Shown here piece after piece: positions 9,421 through 18,872 of a stretch of DNA of 64,000 nt. The stretch is from assembly GCF_006547065.1 (NCBI RefSeq), contig NZ_CP041243.1, positions 868,001 to 932,000 on the forward strand. Reading direction: 5' to 3'. A model generated the notes under the pieces. It saw only the letters and a program-made list of their open reading frames with translations. It was not told the DNA's origin and ran no database searches. The DNA is from Brevundimonas sp. M20. GTDB taxonomy: Bacteria; Pseudomonadota; Alphaproteobacteria; Caulobacterales; Caulobacteraceae. How positions within the stretch are numbered: position 1 is the stretch's first letter; every line of letters starts with the position of its first letter. The position numbers were made by a program, and so were the translations under genes.

Positions 9421-9653
9421 GCGACCTCGATCCGGTAGGATTCGATGACCGTGTTGGCGAGCAGCGTCTCGCACATCTTCTTCGCCTCGACGGCGGGATC
9501 GCCCTCGCCGGCGAAGTCGAACTCGATCAGCTTGCCGACGCGGGCGTTGGAAACGCCGCCCCAGCCCAGACCGTTCAGCGCGCCTTCAACCGCCTTGCCC
9601 TGAACGTCCAGAACGCCCGGCTTCAGGAAGACGTGAACCTTGACCTTGGCCAT
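9417..9653 (-). CDS. purS: Phosphoribosylformylglycinamidine synthase subunit PurS
   Basis: A 78-residue accessory subunit that bridges PurL and PurQ and allows ammonia transfer. The sequence [19 protein letters not shown], then ALNGLGWGGVSNARVGKLIEF, is diagnostic. The ATG at 9653 shares its first base with the purC stop codon (TGATG), indicating translational coupling with purC. The stop overlaps the GTG of the following small membrane gene. Full length for the family. Confidence 0.96.
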   Translation of the reverse strand: MAKVKVHVFLKPGVLDVQGKAVEGALNGLGWGGVSNARVGKLIEFDFAGEGDPAVEAKKMCETLLANTVIESYRIEVA

Positions 9654-10411
9654 CAGTGCAGCCCTCCCTGAATGACCGTGGGCATGCCCTTCATGATGCC
9701 CAGGCGGCGCGCCACTTCGGTGTAGCTTTCGATGACATTGCCCAGATCGCGGCGGAAGCGATCCTTGTCCAGCTTCTCGCCGGTGTTCACGTCCCACAGG
9801 CGGCAGCTGTCCGGGCTGATCTCGTCGGCCAGGATCACGCGGGCGAAGTCATTCTCCCAGATGCGGCCGAACTCGATCTTGAAGTCCACCAGCTGGATGC
9901 CGACGGCGCCGAACATGCCCGACAGATAGTCGTTCACTCGCACGGTCATGGCCAGAATGTCGTCCAGCTCCTGGGTTGAGGCCCAGTTGAAGGCGGTGAT
10001 GTGCTCTTCGGTCACCATCGGATCGTTGAGCTCGTCCTTCTTCAGGTAGAACTCGATGATCGAACGGGGCAGGGGCGTGCCTTCCTCGATGCCGAGGCGC
10101 TTGCTCATCGAACCGGCCACCACGTTGCGGCAGACGACTTCCAGCGGAATGATCTCGACTTCGCGGATCAGCTGTTCACGCAGGTTCAGACGTTTGATGA
10201 AGTGGTTGGTCACGCCGATGCCGTTCAGGCGCGACATGATGAATTCGCTGATCTGGTTGTTGATGACGCCCTTGCCCTCGAGCTGGGCCTTCTTCTCGCC
10301 GTTGAAGGCGGTGGCGTCGTCCTTGAAGTACTGGATCAGGGTGCCGGGCTCGGGTCCTTCGTACAGGATCTTGGCCTTGCCCTCGTAGAGCTTCTTGCGC
10401 TTGACGTTCAT
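9653..10411 (-). CDS. purC: Phosphoribosylaminoimidazole-succinocarboxamide synthase (SAICAR synthetase)
   Basis: A 252-residue enzyme joining CAIR and aspartate in purine synthesis. The ATG at 10411 gives the standard start [19 protein letters not shown], where the KLYEGKAK loop binds ATP. Further signatures are ECHMP-region equivalents around [17 protein letters not shown], then VDFKIEFGR and the aspartate-site block [12 protein letters not shown]. In-frame codons upstream of 10411 give low-complexity sequence and are excluded. First gene of the purC-purS-small-protein run; the product SAICAR is the substrate of PurB, encoded 2.3 kb away. Confidence 0.96.
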   Translation of the reverse strand: MNVKRKKLYEGKAKILYEGPEPGTLIQYFKDDATAFNGEKKAQLEGKGVINNQISEFIMSRLNGIGVTNHFIKRLNLREQLIREVEIIPLEVVCRNVVAGSMSKRLGIEEGTPLPRSIIEFYLKKDELNDPMVTEEHITAFNWASTQELDDILAMTVRVNDYLSGMFGAVGIQLVDFKIEFGRIWENDFARVILADEISPDSCRLWDVNTGEKLDKDRFRRDLGNVIESYTEVARRLGIMKGMPTVIQGGLH

Positions 10412-10602
10412 GGGTCTCGTCCGGGCGGGGCCACGCCGGAAACAAAAAACGCGCAGCCAGCGCGTAGGTCTGGTCAGCGCGATCCGGAATCGGGCGGGCG
10501 GGTAAATCGTCGCGGTCTCCTTAGCGGAACCCGCCCCGTGATACAAACGGCGCAGCGGATGACACCGATGAGGGACAAGCCGCCGCAACCTGTTGGTTCC
10601 GG

Positions 10603-10630
10603 TTGCGTTCGCCCCCGGTGCGGATATAGA
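10603..10630 (+). promoter_or_regulatory. Possible promoter for the zeta-inhibitor gene
   Basis: TTGCGT (10603-10608) and TATAGA (10625-10630), 16 bases apart, lie about 50 bases before the ATG at 10681 in the 269-base divergent gap between purC and this gene. A matching purC promoter was not clearly seen. Weak call from motif match alone. Confidence 0.35.
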
Positions 10631-10680
10631 GCAGCGCAACGCGGCCACCCCCCGGTCGTTTGAGGAGCCTGCAGACGCCC

Positions 10681-11004
10681 ATGACCACCTTTGACGATCG
10701 CGAAAAGGGCTTCGAGGCCAAGTTCGCCCTCGATGAGGAGCAGGAGTTCAAGGCGACCGCCCGGCGCAACAAGCTGCTGGGTCTGTGGGCCGCCGAGAAG
10801 ATGGGCCTGAGCACCGAGAGCGCCGACCAGTACGCCGCCGCCGTCGTGCGCGCCGACTTCGAGCAGCCCGGCGAGGAAGACGTCTTCCGCAAGATCGCCC
10901 AGGACTTCGAAGGTTCGGGTCTGGTCGTCTCGGAAGGCGAGATCCGTCGCAAGATGGACGAACTGTCCTCCGTCGCCCGCGAGCAGATCCGCAACGGCGA
11001 ATAG
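10681..11004 (+). CDS. ATP synthase inhibitor subunit zeta (DUF1476)
   Basis: A 107-residue helical protein. The alphaproteobacterial zeta subunit inhibits F1 ATP hydrolysis by inserting its N-terminus into the catalytic core. The sequence [19 protein letters not shown] and then [16 protein letters not shown] is characteristic of the DUF1476 family, as are the repeated acidic and basic helices up to REQIRNGE. The ATG at 10681 follows GAGGAG with suitable spacing. The gene is monocistronic, ending at a strong hairpin shared with the convergent fasciclin gene. Confidence 0.93.
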   Translation: MTTFDDREKGFEAKFALDEEQEFKATARRNKLLGLWAAEKMGLSTESADQYAAAVVRADFEQPGEEDVFRKIAQDFEGSGLVVSEGEIRRKMDELSSVAREQIRNGE

Positions 11005-11027
11005 GCGCTTACGGATCGTCCGACAAA

Positions 11028-11062
11028 AAAGGCCGCCTCGGCAGAGGCGGCCTTTCTCTTTT
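11028..11062 (+). terminator. Intrinsic terminator
   Basis: AAAGGCCGCCTC-GGCA-GAGGCGGCCTTT is a perfect 12-bp stem with a 4-base loop, followed by CTCTTTT. It lies between the convergent zeta-inhibitor and fasciclin genes and, with the A-run on the left side, probably works in both directions. Confidence 0.9.
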
Positions 11063-11079
11063 CTGGCGTGGATTTCGGC

Positions 11080-11667
11080 CTAGTTCGGCATCACCACGGT
11101 GTCGATCGCGTGGATAACGCCGTTGGAGGCTGCGATGTCCGTCTGCGTGACGGTCGAGACATTGCCGGCCTCATCCGTCAGGGTCACGGAGCCGCCGGCG
11201 CCGACGCGGGCGGTCAGAGTGCCGCCTTCAACGGTGGTCAGGGTCGCCGTGCCGTTGCCTGCCTGGATTTGCTGCGTCAGGGTCGCGGCATCCACCCGGC
11301 CCGGGACCACGTGGTAGGTCAGGATCTTGGTCAGGTCAGCCTTGCCGGCGGGCGCCAGCAGCCCCTCGAGGGTCGCGGCCGGGACCTTGGCGAACGCGGC
11401 GTTCGTGGGGGCGAACACGGTGAACGGGCCAGCCCCGTTCAGGGTGCTGACCAGATCAGCGGCCTGGACCGCCGAAACGAGGGTCGAGAAGTCGGGCGCG
11501 CCTTGGGCGACGGCGACGATCGTTCCGGCTTCCGTCGTCTGGGCGGGCGCCATGGCGTCGGCGGGAGCGGCTTCGGCCGGCGGCGGGGCTTCTTCAGCAT
11601 TGCTGCACGCGGCGAGCAGCAAGGTGGAGGCGGCGGCGAGGAGGGCGGCTTGAGCGGTACGCTTCAT
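11080..11667 (-). CDS. Fasciclin-domain lipoprotein
   Basis: A 195-residue envelope protein. The N-terminus MKRTAQAALLAAASTLLLAAC is a lipoprotein signal with the modified Cys at residue 21. A Pro/Ala linker follows, then one fasciclin (FAS1) domain from about residue 65. The H1 motif TVFAPTNAAFAKVPAATLE and the H2-like LTYHVVPGRVD are visible, and the domain closes with NGVIHAIDTVVMPN. FAS1 domains mediate adhesion or extracellular-matrix contacts. A second, non-lipidated FAS1 gene lies at 21.8 kb. Confidence 0.92.
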   Translation of the reverse strand: MKRTAQAALLAAASTLLLAACSNAEEAPPPAEAAPADAMAPAQTTEAGTIVAVAQGAPDFSTLVSAVQAADLVSTLNGAGPFTVFAPTNAAFAKVPAATLEGLLAPAGKADLTKILTYHVVPGRVDAATLTQQIQAGNGTATLTTVEGGTLTARVGAGGSVTLTDEAGNVSTVTQTDIAASNGVIHAIDTVVMPN

Positions 11668-11679
11668 GGTTCTGTTTCC

Positions 11680-11718
11680 TTCCTGAGTGACGCACGGGGG
11701 GGGTGGCGTCGTCAGGAA
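11680..11718. repeat. Inverted repeat in fasciclin leader
   Basis: TTCCTGA (11680-11686) and TCAGGAA (11712-11718) can pair across a loop containing a G8 run. The repeat lies 13 bases upstream of the fasciclin start. It could be a leader hairpin or a protein site; nothing more can be said. Confidence 0.35.
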
Positions 11719-11790
11719 TTACGCACGAGGCGGGCCTTCGGATGTGGCTGCGTCAGACCGCCGCGACCCGGGGGCAGGAGAGGGGCGGAC

Positions 11791-12297
11791 TCATGGTCTC
11801 CCGGTCGGGGAGGCGACGTAGGGCGCGATCCTGGCCCAATGCTCCGCCTTCCACGCAAGCGGTTTCGCCAGCGCCGGGCTGCTCGATGGCAGGTTCAGTC
11901 TGACCGGGGCGCCGGTGTCCGGCCCCAGCACGCGCGCGCCGCGCTTCGCCGCCGTGGCTCCGTTGAACGCGATGGCTTTCAGGTTCGGCAGGCGGTCGAT
12001 CAGCCCGGGCAGGTCGGCCGCCTCGGCGTTCCGGATCGCCGTGTCGAGACTGCCCTTTCGCTCCGCGCCGGCGATGACGTCCCACAGGCCGATGCCCGCG
12101 CCCTTCAGCGCCGTCAGCCGGTCCTCATAGGGAAGGGCGGGCAGGTCCCGCCCGATCACATCACCGACCAGCCGCCAGAAGGCGTTGCGCGGATGGCCGT
12201 AGTATTGCCCCACGTTCAGCGAAGCGTCGCCGGGCAGGCTGCCGAGGATCAGCAACCGCGTCCCGGCGTCGACGACGGGCGCGAACCCCCGCTTCAC
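11791..12297 (-). CDS. DNA-deoxyinosine/uracil glycosylase, UDG family 6 (HDG-like)
   Basis: A 168-residue member of the uracil-DNA-glycosylase superfamily. The pattern LLILGSLPGDASLNVGQYYGHPRNAFW (about residues 15-41) is the active-site and Asn-binding region of the hypoxanthine-DNA glycosylase (family 6) group. LNLPSSSPAL near residue 137 is the DNA-intercalation loop. These enzymes remove deaminated bases, mainly hypoxanthine, to start base-excision repair. The GTG at 12297 is the only suitable start before the family N-terminus. The gene overlaps nothing but is 10 bases from the next minus-strand gene upstream. Confidence 0.85.
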   Translation of the reverse strand: MKRGFAPVVDAGTRLLILGSLPGDASLNVGQYYGHPRNAFWRLVGDVIGRDLPALPYEDRLTALKGAGIGLWDVIAGAERKGSLDTAIRNAEAADLPGLIDRLPNLKAIAFNGATAAKRGARVLGPDTGAPVRLNLPSSSPALAKPLAWKAEHWARIAPYVASPTGRP

Positions 12298-12307
12298 CGG
12301 ATCGGAC

Positions 12308-12667
12308 TCAGAAGGGGTCCTGGATCTGGACGCTCAGGCTGATCGGAATGCTGACCGGGCCGCCGTTGGCCGGCTGGCCGGTGGCGGTGTCGATGAACCG
12401 GTACTCACGCGCCAGACAGCGGGCCGCGGTGCGGTGACGGACCGGGTTGTCCTGTCCGGTTTCCAGACGGCACTGGTCCGGCACGCCGTTCCGCACAGTC
12501 GCGCAACTGATCGTGATCCGGCTTGATGCCGTGGCGCGATCCGTCGCCAGTGGTCGCATACAGGCATTGAACGGGCGCCCGGACGGCGGCGTCGCCGTCA
12601 TGCCCGGCGCCAGGACCGCACCGGCGCCCTGCTGCAGGAACAGCGCCAGAAGCAGGGACATCAGCAT
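12308..12667 (-). CDS. Exported protein with TonB C-terminal-like domain
   Basis: A 119-residue protein with a short hydrophobic N-terminus (LMSLLLALFLQQGAGAV) likely to be a signal peptide. The body, with SRITISCATVRNGVPDQCRL followed by RCLAREYRFI and VSIPISLSVQI, resembles the C-terminal domain of TonB-type energy transducers: a beta strand, Cys-x-V turn, helix and final strand. There is no membrane anchor plus Pro-rich linker as in real TonB, so it is a small periplasmic relative. It lies between purB and the glycosylase gene on the same strand. Confidence 0.6.
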   Translation of the reverse strand: MLMSLLLALFLQQGAGAVLAPGMTATPPSGRPFNACMRPLATDRATASSRITISCATVRNGVPDQCRLETGQDNPVRHRTAARCLAREYRFIDTATGQPANGGPVSIPISLSVQIQDPF

Positions 12668-12670
12668 GGT

Positions 12671-13969
<1,299 letters not shown>

Positions 13970-14146
13970 GGACGGGCCGTGTCGGTCGCAGGGGCTCCGG
14001 AGTCAAGCGCCGCCGCCATTTCACCCGGTCAAACCCGGGCAAGTCCCGTCTGTCAGTGTTGCGTTAACCCCACGTTCCAACCCGACCTTAAGACAACGGC
14101 GGTATCAACGGAGCCGAAGCAACGCAGACGCGTTTCAAGGTCCGTC

Positions 14147-14257
14147 ATGTCAATGCAAGCGCCTCAACCCGTCGCCCGCCGCCCCAGCCTGCTGGTGTAT
14201 GCGCTGCTGATCGTGGTGGCTTGCTGCCTTCCGGCGATGCTGCTGGCGGGTCTCTAG
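14147..14257 (+). CDS. Possible 36-residue membrane peptide
   Basis: Short ORF MSMQAPQPVARRPSLL, then the hydrophobic stretch VYALLIVVACCLPAMLLAGL. AAGG lies about 8 bases upstream of the ATG. It would be a single-pass peptide with its N-terminus inside. Its TAG stop shares a CTAG with the stop of the convergent transglycosylase gene, which favours a gene boundary here. No homologue recognised. Confidence 0.42.
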   Translation: MSMQAPQPVARRPSLLVYALLIVVACCLPAMLLAGL

Positions 14258-15915
14258 CTGCCCGTCGTCTGAACCGACGCGACCTGTACCGGCTCCACCG
14301 GAGCCGGAGGCGGCGGCACATAGTCGAGGCTCAGCGGGATCAGGGTCGCCCCCGACGCCACGGCGTCCAGCGTGTTCAGCGGCCGTCCGTTCATGCGCTG
14401 ATAGATCCAGTAGGCGGCGACCACCTTCTCCACGTAATCACGCGCCTGCGGCACGTCGATCGTCTCGATCAGCAGCAGCGGGTCGGCGTCCGGCCCCAGC
14501 TTGCGGACAGCGGCCATCATCGGCCCCGGCCCGGCGTTGTAAGAGGCCGCGACCCGCAGCAGATCGCCGTTGATCTCGGGACGGGCCAGCACCCGGTTTA
14601 CATAGGCCTGCCCCAGGCGGGCGTTGATCGCTGGATCATACAGCCGGTCCGGCGCGGTCACGAAACCCCGGTCGCCTGACAGCTCGGCCGCCGTCGTCGG
14701 CATAACCTGCATCAGCCCATAGGCCCCGGCGCCGGAGCGGGCGCGGGCGTTGAAGCCGGTCTCCTTGCGGGCGATGGCGTAGACCAGCGACCGCTCGATG
14801 ACGAAGCCGCCGACCGGCTCGATCACCGGCTGGGCGTAGTTGTTGGCGTCCACCCGGCGGGCGTCGGCGTCGGAACCTGTCACCCGCGGACCCAGCGCGC
14901 GACCCAGCGCGGCCCACATCGCGCGGGCGCGGTCGCCCACGGCCGAGCGCATGCCGGTGCGCAGCTCGTCCCGCGCATCGGTTCGGCGTCCGATTTCGAA
15001 GAAGGCCACCGTGCGACGCGCGCGCGGTTCGTTGCGGACGAACTCTTCCAACTCGGCGGCGTCGACCCCGATGGGCTCGTCGGGAGTGTAGCTGGCCCGT
15101 TGCAGGGTCGCGCCATAGGGCGTCGGCCCCATGTTCTCGATGGTCACGTCCTCGCCCAGCTGGCGCAGGGCGATCTGTCCATAGAAGGTGGCGGGCCAGG
15201 CGGCGGCGCGACGCAGCAGCGGCTGAACCCGGTCCTGCTGGCTCGACCGGGCGGCCGAACGCGAGGCCCAGAAGGCCGCCCCGGCGCGGATCCAGCCGTC
15301 CTCGGTCGGATCATCCAGCACCCGCTCGAAGGCGTTGGCGGCGGCGCCGAACTCGCCTAGCCGGTACTGGGCCAGACCCACGCTCCACCAGTCGCCGATC
15401 TCCTGACCGATGACCACGGCTCCGGCCAGATCATCGCGGTTCAGCGCCACCCGGGCGGCCTTCAGCGGATCGCCTTCGGTGTTCTGACCGGCGGCCGAAG
15501 CCGCGGCCCAGCTGCGGTTCGAGAACCGGCCCGGGCGACGGGGCTCCGGCGCGCCGTCCGGCCGACGGCGCAGGGCCAGATTGTAGGCCCGGTCGGCGCA
15601 CGGCAGGTCGGAATACTCCTCCAGCCAGGCGGCCAGTTCCTCGTAGGTGGCGGAATAGTCGGGATGGAACAGGCGCTCGAACTCGACCTGCCCCAGCAGA
15701 ACGTGATCCTGCGCCGCGCGGGCCGAGGCGCGCGCGGCCTCCAGATCACCCCGGCGCAGGGCATCGAATGCGGTGGTGTAGCTCAGGCGGTCGGCCGGGC
15801 TCAGCGCGGACGGCGCGCGGCGGTCATCGTCTGCGGCATGGGCGGTCGCGCCGAAGGCGGCGAGCGCGAAAGCCAGCGTCGGCGCAAGCAAGGCGCGGCG
15901 GAAAGAAACAGGCAC
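14254..15915 (-). CDS. Soluble lytic murein transglycosylase (Slt family)
   Basis: A 553-residue periplasmic enzyme that cleaves peptidoglycan to 1,6-anhydro-muropeptides. It starts at GTG 15915 with a signal peptide (FRRALLAPTLAFALAAFGATAHA). A long alpha-helical superhelix with many short repeat units (residues about 40-370) is followed by the SLT catalytic domain. The catalytic Glu is in IARKETGFNARARSGAGAYG and the downstream block is LMQVMPTTAAELSG; AASYNAGPGPM is also present. This domain order matches Slt70. The Pro-rich tail after about residue 530 is an addition. The TAG stop shares CTAG with the opposite small ORF. Confidence 0.94.
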   Translation of the reverse strand: MPVSFRRALLAPTLAFALAAFGATAHAADDDRRAPSALSPADRLSYTTAFDALRRGDLEAARASARAAQDHVLLGQVEFERLFHPDYSATYEELAAWLEEYSDLPCADRAYNLALRRRPDGAPEPRRPGRFSNRSWAAASAAGQNTEGDPLKAARVALNRDDLAGAVVIGQEIGDWWSVGLAQYRLGEFGAAANAFERVLDDPTEDGWIRAGAAFWASRSAARSSQQDRVQPLLRRAAAWPATFYGQIALRQLGEDVTIENMGPTPYGATLQRASYTPDEPIGVDAAELEEFVRNEPRARRTVAFFEIGRRTDARDELRTGMRSAVGDRARAMWAALGRALGPRVTGSDADARRVDANNYAQPVIEPVGGFVIERSLVYAIARKETGFNARARSGAGAYGLMQVMPTTAAELSGDRGFVTAPDRLYDPAINARLGQAYVNRVLARPEINGDLLRVAASYNAGPGPMMAAVRKLGPDADPLLLIETIDVPQARDYVEKVVAAYWIYQRMNGRPLNTLDAVASGATLIPLSLDYVPPPPAPVEPVQVASVQTTGS

Positions 15916-16085
15916 TGAGGCGGCCCCCCTGAGAGCGGACCCCTGACCGTCTCGTTTCGGTCGGCGTCTCGCTGTTCGTTCGGTCGTCAGGCCAAAAAGG
16001 CGCCACGCCTTCGACCCGTGTCAAGTTTTCCGGAATTTTGGGGCGCTTTTGCGTCCCTCAGGTTAACGCCCCTGCGGTGGTTCGT

Positions 16086-16877
16086 TCAGTTCGACGCGTC
16101 GTCCAGCCGCGCCGCCAGCGCCAGCATATCGGCCCAGGCCGCCTTCTTCGCCATCGGTGTCCGCAGCAGGAAAGCGGGGTGGAAGGTGGGCAGGGCCGGC
16201 GCGGACACATTGCCCTCGGCCAGTCGCCACTCTTTCCAGTTTCCGCGCAGCCGCATGATGCCTTCATCTGTCGACAGCACGGATTTGGCCGCCGCCGCGC
16301 CGAGCAGCAGCACGGCCTTCGGCTTCAACAGGAAGAAAGCCCGCTCCAGGAAAGGCGCGCATACGGCCTGTTCAGCCGGGCTCGGCGTCCGGTTGCCCGG
16401 CGGACGCCAAAATACGGTGTTGGTGATGAAGACGCGGTCGGCCAGTCCGGCCTCGGCCAGCATCCGGTCCAGCAACTTGCCCGCCTTGCCGACGAAGGGC
16501 AGGCCCTGCGCGTCCTCATCCGCGCCGGGGCCTTCGCCGATGACCATGATCGGCGCCTGCGGATTTCCGCGTGAGAAGACGGACTGTTTCGCCCCCATGT
16601 CGCGCAACGGACAGCCGGTGAAGCCCGCGATGGCCTCGCCCAGCGCCTCCAGCGTGTCGGCGCCCGCCGCCAGCCGTCGTGCTTCCGCCGCCGCGTCGCC
16701 GGTGACCGGCAGGGCGACAACCGAAGCCGTCGCCTTCGTGACCGCCTTCACCGCCGGGGGAGGGGCCACATGGGTGCGGTCGACCGGGGCGTCCTCGAAG
16801 CAGGCGTCGACGCCCGCATCCCGCCAGAAGGCGAGCAGGCTTTCGGCGGCTGCGGAATCGAGGGCTTGAGCGTTCAT
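16086..16877 (-). CDS. Uracil-DNA glycosylase, family 4-like
   Basis: A 263-residue glycosylase. Motif 1 GEGPGADEDAQGLPFVGKAG, the RPPGNRTPSPAEQAVC block and motif 3 LPTFHPAFLLR identify the family 4 group, which excises uracil from DNA. The family's iron-sulphur cluster usually uses four cysteines. Here only the Cys of GCPLRD and the Cys of AVCAPFL are seen; the partner before CPL is Thr-Gly and the residue before RPPGNR is Trp. The ATG at 16877 is chosen because the longer reading would run into the region upstream of the divergent ETF-QO gene. The N-terminal 90 residues are a low-complexity extension. Confidence 0.88.
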   Translation of the reverse strand: MNAQALDSAAAESLLAFWRDAGVDACFEDAPVDRTHVAPPPAVKAVTKATASVVALPVTGDAAAEARRLAAGADTLEALGEAIAGFTGCPLRDMGAKQSVFSRGNPQAPIMVIGEGPGADEDAQGLPFVGKAGKLLDRMLAEAGLADRVFITNTVFWRPPGNRTPSPAEQAVCAPFLERAFFLLKPKAVLLLGAAAAKSVLSTDEGIMRLRGNWKEWRLAEGNVSAPALPTFHPAFLLRTPMAKKAAWADMLALAARLDDASN

Positions 16878-16972
16878 GTCGGGCCGAACAGGGATAGTCC
16901 TTGACCGCCCCCGCGTCACCTTCCGATAAGCGGATCAGGGAAGACCATACGAATAACGAGGATAGGCGGGCC

Positions 16973-18727
16973 ATGGCCGAGGAAGCGATCGAGGGCGGGG
17001 CGAAGAACGCCTGGCAGGAAGCCGTGATCGACAAGCTGCCGCCCGCCGAGGCGCTGGCGGGTGTCGAGCGCGAGATCATGGAATACGACGTCGTCATCGT
17101 CGGCGGCGGCCCCGCCGGTCTGTCGGCGGCCATTCGTCTGAAGCAGCGCGCGGAAAAGGACGGCAAGGACATCTCCGTCGCCGTGCTGGAGAAGTCGGCC
17201 GAGATCGGCGGCCACATCCTGTCCGGCGCGGTCATCGACCCCAAGGCGCTGAACGAGCTGTTTCCCGACTGGAAGGAGCGCGGCGCGCCCCTCGAGACCC
17301 CGGTGACCAGGGATCGCTTCCTGCTGCTCGGGCCGCAGGCCGACATCCCTCTGCCGATGTTCGCCTTCCCGCCGCTGATGCACAATCACGGCTGCTATAT
17401 CGCCTCGCTGGGCAACGTCGCCCGCTGGCTGGGCGAGCAGGCCGAGGCGCTGGGCGTCGAGGTTTACCCGGGCATGGCCGCCAGCCACGTCGTCTGGGAT
17501 GAGCCGACCGGCCGCGTGAAGGGCGTCGTCGCCGGCGTCTTCGGCATCGACCGCGAGGGCAAGCCGACCGGCGAGTTCCAGCCCGGCATCGAACTGCACG
17601 GCAAATACGTCTTCATCGCCGAGGGCGTGCGTGGCTCGCTGGCCAAGACCATCATGGCCCGCCACAACCTGTGCGACACGGCCGAGCCCCAGAAGTTCGG
17701 AATCGGCATCAAGGAACTGTGGCAGGTTCCGGCGGACCAGCACCAGCCCGGTCTGGCCCAGCATTCGACCGGCTGGCCGCTGGACGAGTTCACCGGCGGC
17801 GGCAGTTTCCTGTACCATTTCGGCGATCGCTACGTGACCGTCGGCTATGTGGTTCACCTGAACTACAAGAACCCGCACATCTCGCCCTTCGACGAGTTCC
17901 AGCGCTTCAAGCACCACCCCTCGATCGCCCGACATCTGGAGGGCGGCACGCGCATCTCCTACGGCGCCCGCGCCATCACCGAGGGCGGCTTCCAGTCGGT
18001 GCCGAAGCTGGCCTTCGCGGGCGGCGCCCTGATCGGCTGCTCGGCGGGCTTCGTGAACGTGCCGCGCATCAAGGGCAGCCACAACGCCATGAAGACCGGC
18101 ATGCTGGCCGCCGACGCCGCCTATGACGCCGTCATGGCCGGTCGCTCGGGCGATGAGCTGGTCGAGTATCAGGCCGCCTATGAGAAGAGCTGGGTCTACA
18201 AGGAGCTGAAGCTTGTCCGGAACGCCAAGCCCCTGCTGTCGAAGGTCGGCACCAGCCTCGGCGGCGCGCTTGGCCTGTTCGACATGTGGTTCCAGACCCT
18301 GTTCGGCGGCTTCTCCCTCTTCGGCACGATGAAGCACGGCAAGACCGACGCCGCCTCGACCGAACCGGCCGCGAAGCACAAGCCGATCGCCTATCCCAAG
18401 CCGGACGGGAAGCTGTCGTTCGACAAGCTGTCGTCGGTGTTCATCTCCAACACCAACCACGCCGAGGACCAGCCCGCTCACCTGAAGCTGCTGGACCCGT
18501 CCGTGCCGATCGAGGTCAACCTGCCCAAATACGGGGAACCGGCGCGGCTCTATTGCCCGGCGGGTGTCTATGAGGTGCTGACCGACGAGCAGGGCCAGAA
18601 CCCCCGCTTCCAGATCAACGCCCAGAACTGCGTCCACTGCAAAACCTGCGACATCAAGGACCCGTCGCAAAACATCGTCTGGACCACGCCTGAAGGCGGC
18701 GGCGGCCCCAACTATCCGAACATGTAA
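16973..18727 (+). CDS. Electron transfer flavoprotein-ubiquinone oxidoreductase
   Basis: Membrane-associated ETF-QO of 584 residues, passing electrons from acyl-CoA and other dehydrogenases via ETF to ubiquinone. The FAD-binding Rossmann motif DVVIVGGGPAGLSAAIRL is at about residue 38. Family blocks GAVIDPKALNELFPDW and TEGGFQSVPKLAFAGGALIG follow. The C-terminal 4Fe-4S ligands are Cys in RLYCPAG and the CVHCKTCDIKDP cluster, with the terminal PEGGGGPNYPNM. The ATG at 16973 gives about 35 residues before the FAD motif, slightly longer than usual. It points away from the glycosylase gene and is single. Confidence 0.96.
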   Translation: MAEEAIEGGAKNAWQEAVIDKLPPAEALAGVEREIMEYDVVIVGGGPAGLSAAIRLKQRAEKDGKDISVAVLEKSAEIGGHILSGAVIDPKALNELFPDWKERGAPLETPVTRDRFLLLGPQADIPLPMFAFPPLMHNHGCYIASLGNVARWLGEQAEALGVEVYPGMAASHVVWDEPTGRVKGVVAGVFGIDREGKPTGEFQPGIELHGKYVFIAEGVRGSLAKTIMARHNLCDTAEPQKFGIGIKELWQVPADQHQPGLAQHSTGWPLDEFTGGGSFLYHFGDRYVTVGYVVHLNYKNPHISPFDEFQRFKHHPSIARHLEGGTRISYGARAITEGGFQSVPKLAFAGGALIGCSAGFVNVPRIKGSHNAMKTGMLAADAAYDAVMAGRSGDELVEYQAAYEKSWVYKELKLVRNAKPLLSKVGTSLGGALGLFDMWFQTLFGGFSLFGTMKHGKTDAASTEPAAKHKPIAYPKPDGKLSFDKLSSVFISNTNHAEDQPAHLKLLDPSVPIEVNLPKYGEPARLYCPAGVYEVLTDEQGQNPRFQINAQNCVHCKTCDIKDPSQNIVWTTPEGGGGPNYPNM

Positions 18728-18738
18728 TCCGGACCATT

Positions 18739-18764
18739 CCTCCCCGGCGCGGAGCGCGGGGGAG
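18739..18764. repeat. Intergenic palindromic repeat
   Basis: CCTCCCC-GGCGC-GGA-GCGC-GGGGGAGG forms a GC-only hairpin just after the ETF-QO stop, followed by GCGCCG and GCAGGGCGAAGCAGGG. It resembles the dispersed palindromes common between Caulobacterales genes and may also end the ETF-QO transcript, though there is no T-run. Confidence 0.55.
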
Positions 18765-18872
18765 GGGCGCCGTCCGAAGCAGCAGGGCGAAGCAGGGTGG
18801 AAGGGGTGCAAAAAGCCGCTCCGGACAAGGACAGGCCTTGTCGTCGCCGCATAAAGCGGGAAGGGTCGCGTC

